A DNA stretch of 10,872 bases from Flavobacteriaceae bacterium (GTDB lineage: Bacteria; Bacteroidota; Bacteroidia; Flavobacteriales; Flavobacteriaceae). The position numbers and the translations under genes were made by a program. The notes beneath the pieces were generated by a model. It saw only the letters and a program-made list of their open reading frames with translations. It searched no databases and was not told the DNA's origin. The stretch spans positions 1-10,872 of the forward strand of contig JAQWON010000058.1 of the NCBI GenBank assembly GCA_029245825.1. Reading direction: 5' to 3'. Below, one piece after another: positions 5,250 through 10,872 of the stretch; the stretch's first letter is position 1; every line of letters starts with the position of its first letter.

Positions 5250-6812
5250 GTGAAAAAAGAATTGGTTATACGATCAAATTCCTCTGCTGTTGATTTTGCA
5301 TTACTCAATAGTGGAAAGCTAATTGAGTTAAATAAAGAAATCGATAGTAATAAGTTTTCTGTTAGAGATATTTTTATTTCTTCAATAAGAAAACCTGTTG
5401 CTGGACTTAATGCAGCGTTTGTCAATGTAGGCTATCAAAAAGATGGTTTTTTACACTATCATGATTTAGGTCCGAGATTATCTTCTGTTTTAAAATTTGT
5501 GTCTCTTGTACAAAAAGGGAAAAAGAAAGATTATTTATTGTCAAATTTTCATTTTGAAAAAGATATACCGAAAGATGGGAAAATTGAAGATTTTGTTCAA
5601 CCGAAACAAAGAATACTTGTTCAAGTTGTAAAGGAACCAATCTCCTCAAAAGGTCCAAGAGTAAGTTCAGAACTTTCTCTGGCTGGAAGATTTATGGTTT
5701 TGATTCCTTTTTCTGATAGAGTTTCGATCTCACAAAAAATAGAAAGTAAAGAAGAAAAGTCTAGACTTAATAAAATTGTAAAAAGCATTCGCCCTAAAGG
5801 CTTTGGAATAATTATACGCACAGTTGCAAAAGATAAAAAAGTTGCAGAACTTGATTCTGACCTTCAAAGATTGTTGAGTCGTTGGAAAAATATGTGTGAA
5901 AAATTAACTAAAGTTGATAAGTATCCAGCAAAAATTTTAAGTGAAATTAATAGATCGTCAAGTATTTTAAGAGATATTTTTGATGATAATTTTACTGGTA
6001 TTCATGTAGATGATTCAGAAATGTTTTCTGAAATTAAAGAATACATTCAAACGATTGCTCCAAAAAAAACATCAATTGTAAATCTTTACGAAAGCCATGT
6101 CCCGATTTTTGAAAGATATGGTATCGAAAGGCAAATAAAGACCTCCTTTGGTAAAACTGTTTCTATGCAAAAAGGGTCTTATTTAATAATTGAGCATACT
6201 GAAGCTTTACATGTAATTGATGTTAATAGTGGTAATCAGTCAAATCGATCAAAATCTAAATCGCAAGAGGAAAGTGCATTTGAAGTTAATATGATAGCTG
6301 CTAGTGAAATTGCTAGGCAAGTCAGGTTACGAGACCTAGGTGGTATAATTGTTGTTGATTTTATAGATCTCACTTCTAATGAAAATAGAAGAAAATTGTT
6401 TGAGCATCTTAAAAATGAAATGGACAATGATAAAACTAAACATAAAATTTTACCTCCTAGTAAATTTGGTTTAATCCAGATAACTCGCCAAAGAGTTCGT
6501 CCGGAAATGAATATAAAAACTAAAGAGCCAAATCCTAATCAAAGTAATGAAGTTGAGGCGCCAATTATCATATTAGAAAAAATTAACGCAGAACTAGATA
6601 AAATAACTAAGCATAATAACTATAAAAAGGGAAAGATTTTTTTACATGCTCATCCTTTTATAGCTGCCTATTTAAATCAAGGGATCCCTTCAATTCGAAT
6701 GAAATGGTTTCTAAAATATAATAAGTGGATACAAATAATTCCACGGGATGCTTTTTTTTATCTAGAATTTCGTTTTTTAGATAATAATAAAAAATTTATT
6801 AAAATAAAATGA
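5250..6812 (+). CDS. rng: Ribonuclease G/E family endoribonuclease, GTG start
   Basis: A 520-residue RNase E/G catalytic protein: an endonuclease that cleaves A/U-rich single-stranded RNA and, as RNase G, matures the 5' end of 16S rRNA in studied bacteria. An S1 RNA-binding domain spans about residues 36-125 (FSVRDIFISSIRKPVAGLNAAFVNVG, with GFLHYHDLGP). The RNase H-like catalytic part follows, with the metal-binding aspartates Asp324 in HVIDVNSGN and Asp370 in GGIIVVDFIDL. The conserved segment KFGLIQITRQRVRPEM is present, but the CPxCxG zinc-link seen in E. coli RNase E/G is absent: the next residues are NIKTKEPNPNQSNEVEAP and the only Cys of the protein is Cys216. The C-terminus is short, without the degradosome scaffold of RNase E. 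GTG at 5250 is chosen because it begins the family-typical KKELVIRSN and no upstream in-frame ATG fits. A strong terminator follows. Confidence 0.95.
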   Translation: MKKELVIRSNSSAVDFALLNSGKLIELNKEIDSNKFSVRDIFISSIRKPVAGLNAAFVNVGYQKDGFLHYHDLGPRLSSVLKFVSLVQKGKKKDYLLSNFHFEKDIPKDGKIEDFVQPKQRILVQVVKEPISSKGPRVSSELSLAGRFMVLIPFSDRVSISQKIESKEEKSRLNKIVKSIRPKGFGIIIRTVAKDKKVAELDSDLQRLLSRWKNMCEKLTKVDKYPAKILSEINRSSSILRDIFDDNFTGIHVDDSEMFSEIKEYIQTIAPKKTSIVNLYESHVPIFERYGIERQIKTSFGKTVSMQKGSYLIIEHTEALHVIDVNSGNQSNRSKSKSQEESAFEVNMIAASEIARQVRLRDLGGIIVVDFIDLTSNENRRKLFEHLKNEMDNDKTKHKILPPSKFGLIQITRQRVRPEMNIKTKEPNPNQSNEVEAPIIILEKINAELDKITKHNNYKKGKIFLHAHPFIAAYLNQGIPSIRMKWFLKYNKWIQIIPRDAFFYLEFRFLDNNKKFIKIK

Positions 6813-6817
6813 TTTAT

Positions 6818-6852
6818 AAAAAACCGCCCATAATTAAATGGGCGGTTTTTTT
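6818..6852 (+). terminator. Rho-independent terminator of rng
   Basis: CCGCCCA at 6824-6830 pairs with TGGGCGG at 6839-6845 around an 8-nt loop; flanking A and T runs extend the stem to 13 bp, and a run of seven T (6846-6852) follows directly. It starts 6 nt after the rng TGA. Because the A run precedes the stem it is symmetrical and could act on both strands, although no gene converges here. It separates rng from recX, 18 nt further on. Confidence 0.92.
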
Positions 6853-6869
6853 GTTATAAATTAGTCTAT

Positions 6870-7340
6870 ATGAAATCTTCAAATAAAAATGAAAGGATTC
6901 AATCAAAAATTGAAAATTTTTGTCTTTATCAAGAAAGATGTAAAAAAGAAGTAATAACTAAACTCAAAAATTTGGGAGTAGAAACAAAAATGATTGAAAA
7001 AATAGTATTGAATCTTTTAAATCAAGATTTGCTAAATGAAATTCGCTATTCTAAAAACTACTCTAGAGGAAAATTCAGAATAAAAAAATGGGGGAGATTA
7101 AAGATATATCAAGAACTTAAAAAAAGAAATATTTCTGAATTTAATATAAAAATTGGACTAAAAGAGATAGAAGAGAACTACGTTTCTACTTGTGAAGAAT
7201 TGGTTAAAAAAATCTGGAATTCAAATGAATCCAGGTCTTTAATTGAAAAGAAAAAAAAAATTTGGGATTATCTAAGATATAGGGGGTGGGAAAAAGCGTT
7301 GATTTTTGATCAAATAGAAAAACAATCAATTAATTTATAA
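6870..7340 (+). CDS. recX: Regulatory protein RecX
   Basis: A 156-residue RecX-family protein, which binds RecA filaments and limits recombinase activity. The sequence is all-helical with the RecX repeat pattern: a first repeat with ENFCLYQERCKKEVITKL, a second with LLNEIRYSKNYSRGKFRIKKWG, which is the most recognisable RecX signature (a Tyr-Arg-Gly-Lys basic segment followed by RLKIYQELKKRNI), and a third with KKKKIWDYLRYRGWEKALIF. Length is usual. ATG at 6870-6872 follows the rng terminator by 18 nt, so it probably has its own promoter, but I find no TAnnTTTG match. It is next to no recA in this window. Its TAA (7338-7340) abuts and overlaps the reversed stop of the TonB receptor. Strong A-run (7251-7260) near the 3' end may be slippage-prone. 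Confidence 0.92.
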   Translation: MKSSNKNERIQSKIENFCLYQERCKKEVITKLKNLGVETKMIEKIVLNLLNQDLLNEIRYSKNYSRGKFRIKKWGRLKIYQELKKRNISEFNIKIGLKEIEENYVSTCEELVKKIWNSNESRSLIEKKKKIWDYLRYRGWEKALIFDQIEKQSINL

Positions 7341-9155
7341 GGAATAATTTATACCAAATAAAAAATTCCTTTTAGGCATAGGTACAAGGTTTGTCTCTGA
7401 ATATTCTACATTAAGCAAATTATTTATAAATAAATCTAATTTTATTTTTTTAAATTCATATTGGAAAAACAGATCAATAATACTATATCTTTCGTTGTTA
7501 TATCTATCTACAAATTTAAAAACAGTGGAACTATTTATTGTCTTGAATAATTTAGTGTTATAAGTCCCTGCTAGTTGGTGTTTTGTAGAGTTGTTTATCA
7601 AATATTTTGAAAAGCTATATTCAATATTTTTTAGATTGTTTTGTAAATAGGAATACCCCAACTTAAAAGAACTTAGGTTTGATATATTATTAAAAGGGAA
7701 AAAAAGTTCAAATTCAAATCCTTTTGAATTAATCTCTCTAATATTATTTGCTTGCCATAGTTCTGATTCATTTTCTTTTATATAGTCAATTAAATTTTTT
7801 GATTCTCTATTATAAATAGTAAATAATCCACTAAATCTTTTCTTTAGAAAACGAACCCCTACTTCTTTAGTGAAAGCTTCCTCTGGTTTCAAATTTTTGT
7901 TTCCTTTTGTAGTTGGATCTTGATAATATAAATCTGTATAAGTTGGGGCTCTGTATGTATAACCTATTGTAGTGTATAATCTTAAATTTTTGTTTAATTC
8001 TAATCCGACATCAAGCCCAGGGAAAAAGTGCCAATTAAAGTCAGAAAAATAATTAATTGCAACCCCAGGAGAAATATCTAGTAAATTGTTGATCAAACGA
8101 AGTCTATGCTCAAAAAAAATATTAAGTTTTGTGCGCTGGTGATTGCCTAGGTTATTGCTTAAAATTGAAACCTTTGAAAGGTCAACTCCAAAACCTGTTT
8201 CTGCGTTATCCCATGAATAACTTGCGTCAAAAGAAAATCCATATTTATTTATTATGTGAAGATTTCTATAAACTTCAGGCTTCCCTCTGATATATTCGTA
8301 GGTGTCTTGTCCCCTTCTCCAAAAAACTTTAGGTTTAAAAATCCACTTTTTTTTATTATAAGTTGAAGAAAAAACTACAAGACTAGCTTGAGTTTCTTCA
8401 TACTGATCTGTTGCGCTGGGGTTAGCATAAAACCCATTAGCTCCAAATTTCCTATCTGAAAAAAAGGCAAGCATATTTATAGGATTTTTCTTTTTTGAAA
8501 AAGTCCCCTTTAAAAAATAATTTGAAAAGTTATAATCAGTATTATAACGATAGCCATTTGATGAATTACCATTTAAATTAAAGAGCATACTGTTTTTTTC
8601 ATTTGAAAAACCATATAATATATCTCCCTTTGTTCTTCCATAAGAACCTTTGCTTAATTCAAATGAAATATTTTTTTTTATATCTTTTTTTGTAACTATG
8701 TTTATTGCTCCTGTAAAAGCATTTTGGCCAAAAATTCTTGCTGATGAACCTTTAATAATTTCAATCCTTTCAATTAAATTGGGAGGAGGCAAAAAGTTTA
8801 AGGCGTGATGCCCAGTTTGTGAATCTTCTAATTTTACACCATCTATTAAAAGTAAAGTCTGATCAAAGGTGCCTCCTCTAATATATAAATCGGCTTGTAT
8901 CCCATCGCTTCCTCTTCTTCTTATGTCAATTCCAGGAACCTGTTGTAATAAATCTATTATAGTTTTAACTCCACTTTTTTTAATTTCCTCTTTTGATATT
9001 ATTTGGATAGATCGTGAATTTTTTGAAAAAGGGATATCTATCCTAGCAGAAGAAACAATTACTTCATCTAGGTTTTCTTTAACTAAATATTCTTGTGCAT
9101 TAGAAAAAGATGACAAAAAAAGCAATAAAAAAACTGGAAACCTTTTATCTTTCAA
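7335..9155 (-). CDS. TonB-dependent outer-membrane receptor (BtuB-like), TTG start
   Basis: A 606-residue gated outer-membrane transporter, presumably for a metal complex, vitamin B12-like compound or other large solute. A signal peptide covers about residues 1-20 (basic KDKR, hydrophobic core, cleavage likely after SNA). A TonB-box-like DEVIVSSAR follows near residue 30, then the plug domain (about 35-157): VKTIIDLLQQVPGIDIRRRG, LYIRGGTFDQTLLLIDGV, IERIEIIKG and TGAINIVTKK. The rest has alternating aromatic beta strands of the barrel, with RAPTYTDLYYQDPTTKGNKNLKPEEA as the usual receptor motif. The resemblance to BtuB is general; no substrate is assigned. The start is TTG at 9153-9155: the signal peptide begins there and no ATG exists between it and the upstream stop. 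It lies 23 nt after atpC on the same strand, with no visible promoter, so may be co-transcribed. Its stop overlaps recX. Confidence 0.9.
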   Translation of the reverse strand: MKDKRFPVFLLLFLSSFSNAQEYLVKENLDEVIVSSARIDIPFSKNSRSIQIISKEEIKKSGVKTIIDLLQQVPGIDIRRRGSDGIQADLYIRGGTFDQTLLLIDGVKLEDSQTGHHALNFLPPPNLIERIEIIKGSSARIFGQNAFTGAINIVTKKDIKKNISFELSKGSYGRTKGDILYGFSNEKNSMLFNLNGNSSNGYRYNTDYNFSNYFLKGTFSKKKNPINMLAFFSDRKFGANGFYANPSATDQYEETQASLVVFSSTYNKKKWIFKPKVFWRRGQDTYEYIRGKPEVYRNLHIINKYGFSFDASYSWDNAETGFGVDLSKVSILSNNLGNHQRTKLNIFFEHRLRLINNLLDISPGVAINYFSDFNWHFFPGLDVGLELNKNLRLYTTIGYTYRAPTYTDLYYQDPTTKGNKNLKPEEAFTKEVGVRFLKKRFSGLFTIYNRESKNLIDYIKENESELWQANNIREINSKGFEFELFFPFNNISNLSSFKLGYSYLQNNLKNIEYSFSKYLINNSTKHQLAGTYNTKLFKTINSSTVFKFVDRYNNERYSIIDLFFQYEFKKIKLDLFINNLLNVEYSETNLVPMPKRNFLFGINYSL

Positions 9156-9178
9156 TTGAAAATATTTATAAATATATT

Positions 9179-9457
9179 CTAATCAGAAAGTAAAATCAAC
9201 TTATTTTTTTTTACCTGAATAACTCCAGATTTTATTTTATATGTATAAGTTTCTTTACCTTCTTTAGAGAAAAAATTTTCATCAGACTCTTCAGGTTTTG
9301 TATTTGTCTTAATTTTTATAATTCCTTTTTTTAAAGTTGAAATTATTGGAGCATGATTGTTAAGAACCTGAAAGTCCCCACTTGATCCAGGAACAGAAAT
9401 AGAATCGATTTCGCCTTTAAAAACAATGGCTTCGGGAGAAATAATTTCTAAATACAT
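9179..9457 (-). CDS. atpC: ATP synthase F1 epsilon subunit, short form
   Basis: The 92-residue epsilon subunit of F1F0-ATP synthase, part of the rotor stalk. The N-terminal beta-sandwich is clear: MYLEIISPEAIVFKGEIDSI, VPGSSGDFQVLNNHAPIIS and LKKGIIKIKT, with a Lys-rich GVIQVKKNKLILLSD end. The C-terminal helical pair that inhibits ATP hydrolysis in E. coli (family length about 135) is missing; such short forms are, as far as I know, common in Bacteroidota, so this is not a broken gene. An insertion with many acidic and Lys residues (about 50-70) sits between strands. ATG at 9455-9457 follows the atpD stop by 3 nt, so it is an atpD-atpC operon. The other ATP synthase genes are not downstream, a split seen in many flavobacteria. 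Confidence 0.94.
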   Translation of the reverse strand: MYLEIISPEAIVFKGEIDSISVPGSSGDFQVLNNHAPIISTLKKGIIKIKTNTKPEESDENFFSKEGKETYTYKIKSGVIQVKKNKLILLSD

Positions 9458-9460
9458 ACT

Positions 9461-10872
9461 CTATGCTTCAGACAACATTTTTTCCCCAGCCGCAATTGCT
9501 TCCTCAATATTTCCCTTTAAATTAAAAGCAGCTTCAGGGAGATGATCAAGTTCTCCATCCATGATCATATTAAACCCTCTAATAGTATCTTTTATATCAA
9601 CAAGTACGCCTGGAATCCCAGTAAACTGTTCGGCAACATGAAAAGGCTGGGATAAGAATCTTTGTACTCTTCTTGCTCTTGCAACGGCAAGCTTGTCATC
9701 TTCTGATAATTCTTCCATTCCGAGTATAGCTATAATATCTTGTAGTTCTTTATATCGTTGTAAAAGTTCCTTAACTCTTTGGGCGCAATTGTAATGCTCG
9801 TCTCCAAGTATTTCAGGTGTTAAAATTCTAGAGGTAGAGTCAAGAGGATCAACAGCAGGATAAATACCTATTTCAGCAATCTTTCTTGATAGAACTGTAG
9901 TTGCATCTAAATGGGCAAAGGTGGTTGCTGGAGCTGGATCTGTTAAATCATCAGCAGGAACATATACTGCCTGAACAGATGTAATTGAACCTTTTTTAGT
10001 AGATGTTATTCTTTCTTGCATTGCTCCCATTTCAGTCGCTAAGGTTGGTTGATAACCAACAGCTGAAGGCATTCTCCCAAGTAAAGCAGATACCTCTGAT
10101 CCAGCTTGAGTAAATCTGAAAATATTATCAACAAAGAATAAAACGTCTTTGCCTTGGCCATCTCCAGCACCATCTCTAAAGTATTCAGCTAAAGTCAAGC
10201 CTGATAAGGCTACTCTAGCCCGAGCTCCAGGAGGTTCATTCATTTGACCAAAAACAAATGTTGCCTTGGATTCACTCATTGCCTTTTTATCAACTTTTGA
10301 CAGATCCCAACTTCCTTCTTCCATTGATTTTAGAAACTTGTCTCCGTAATTAATAATACCAGATTCTAACATTTCACGTAATAAATCATTCCCTTCTCTG
10401 GTTCTCTCACCCACACCGGCAAAAACGGAAAGACCTCCATATCCTTTTGCGATATTGTTTATTAATTCTTGAATTAGAACTGTTTTCCCAACGCCTGCTC
10501 CACCAAATAATCCTATTTTCCCTCCTTTTGCATAAGGTTCAATCAAGTCTATAACTTTTATACCCGTAAATAAAACTTCGGTAGAGGTGGAAAGTTCTTC
10601 AAAAGGTGGTGCGTCACGATGAATGGGCAAACCGCTTTTCCCTTGCTTAGGTAATTTTTCAAGTCCATCTATTGGATCTCCAATAACATTAAAAAGGCGT
10701 CCATAAATTTCCTCTCCTATGGGCATTTGAATTGGACTATCTGTAGCAAAAACTTTTACTCCCCTACTTAAACCGTCTGTGGAATCCATAGAAATTGTTC
10801 TCACAGTATTTTCACCAATATGAGATTGCACCTCTAAAACTAACAGCGAGCCATCATCTCTTTTAATTTCTA
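9461..10872 (-). CDS. atpD: ATP synthase F1 beta subunit, 5' end outside window
   Basis: The catalytic beta subunit of F1F0-ATP synthase. The frame stays open through the right edge (EIKRDDGSLLVLEVQ before the point where a GTG could be mistaken for a start at 10829-10831), so the true start lies outside; about 469 of roughly 500 residues are visible. Motifs seen: the P-loop GGAGVGKT, GVGERTREGNDL with the catalytic Glu, LFFVDNIFRFTQAGSEVSALLGRMPSAVGYQPTL split as Walker B and the adenine-binding loop, and VPADDLTDPAPATTFAHLDATTVLSR. The C-terminal helical domain follows with the DELSEED-like MEELSEDDK. Stop TAG at 9461-9463, 3 nt before atpC. No lesion is visible. Confidence 0.98.
   Translation of the reverse strand, partial: EIKRDDGSLLVLEVQSHIGENTVRTISMDSTDGLSRGVKVFATDSPIQMPIGEEIYGRLFNVIGDPIDGLEKLPKQGKSGLPIHRDAPPFEELSTSTEVLFTGIKVIDLIEPYAKGGKIGLFGGAGVGKTVLIQELINNIAKGYGGLSVFAGVGERTREGNDLLREMLESGIINYGDKFLKSMEEGSWDLSKVDKKAMSESKATFVFGQMNEPPGARARVALSGLTLAEYFRDGAGDGQGKDVLFFVDNIFRFTQAGSEVSALLGRMPSAVGYQPTLATEMGAMQERITSTKKGSITSVQAVYVPADDLTDPAPATTFAHLDATTVLSRKIAEIGIYPAVDPLDSTSRILTPEILGDEHYNCAQRVKELLQRYKELQDIIAILGMEELSEDDKLAVARARRVQRFLSQPFHVAEQFTGIPGVLVDIKDTIRGFNMIMDGELDHLPEAAFNLKGNIEEAIAAGEKMLSEA

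Noticed and set aside
5210..5821. Three minus-strand frames (5210-5425, 5422-5658, 5621-5821) opposite rng
   Set aside because: They are antisense to a strongly conserved gene; no promoter or family resemblance supports them.
6236..6427. Minus-strand frame opposite the RNase G catalytic part
   Set aside because: Antisense shadow of the DVNSG and VVDFIDL region; not protein-like.
7339..7371. Weak stem AAGGAAT/ATTCCTT after recX as a terminator
   Set aside because: 7 bp with a 19-nt loop and no T run of useful length.
8869..9159. Plus-strand frame opposite the TonB receptor
   Set aside because: Antisense shadow of the plug domain and signal peptide; hydrophobic character follows from the opposite strand.
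9162..9175. 14-bp palindrome ATATTTATAAATAT between atpC and the receptor
   Set aside because: A/T only and similar to chance palindromes; no T run for a terminator and no support as an operator.
1..10872. Defence system, CRISPR array, mobile element or biosynthetic cluster
   Set aside because: No repeats with spacing, transposase, integrase or cluster genes are visible; base composition and gene families are uniform core-genome type.

Overview
The window looks like a piece of core chromosome from an AT-rich member of the Bacteroidota, most likely a (marine-type) Flavobacteriia. The evidence is the adjacent gldD and gldE genes of the gliding/type IX secretion set, the gene order gldD-gldE-ssb-mutY-hup-rng, which I know from flavobacteria, the absence of Shine-Dalgarno sequences before the starts, two sequences matching the Bacteroidota -7 promoter element TAnnTTTG, and a RNase G and epsilon subunit of flavobacterial form. 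No insertion sequence, phage gene, tRNA, rRNA gene or CRISPR array is visible, and about 95% of the window is coding.

Layout, left to right. (1) 2-1186, plus: the 3' part of an M16 (insulinase-like) zinc-peptidase-family protein with an extra C-terminal domain. (2) 1211-3526, minus: ssb, gldE and gldD in one tight unit (gaps of 15 and 3 nt), with a likely promoter at 3558-3565. (3) 3576-4619, minus: mutY, which ends in a hairpin. (4) 4710-6812, plus: hup (HU), a 29-residue very basic protein gene, an untranslated leader of 127 nt, and rng (RNase E/G), closed by a strong terminator at 6818-6852. (5) 6870-7340, plus: recX. (6) 7335-10872, minus: atpD (cut by the window edge), atpC and a TonB-dependent receptor whose stop overlaps that of recX.

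Functionally the window mixes genome maintenance (SSB, MutY, RecX, HU), ribosome/RNA processing (RNase G and the small basic protein), the envelope (GldD, GldE, the TonB receptor, M16 protein) and energy (F1 ATP synthase beta and epsilon). Nearly everything is conserved housekeeping content and I do not see a novel multi-gene system. The part least explained by known genes is 5123-5249, between the small basic protein and rng. It carries a sequence that closely resembles the boxA antitermination element of Bacteroidota rRNA operons, a 9-pair hairpin, a stretch resembling the 5' end of 16S rRNA, and a perfect 10-bp inverted repeat just before the GTG start of rng. Because RNase G is a 16S rRNA 5'-end processing enzyme in the bacteria where it was studied, an rRNA-like leader on its own gene suggests autoregulation or NusB/NusE control. 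This is a hypothesis, not a demonstrated system.
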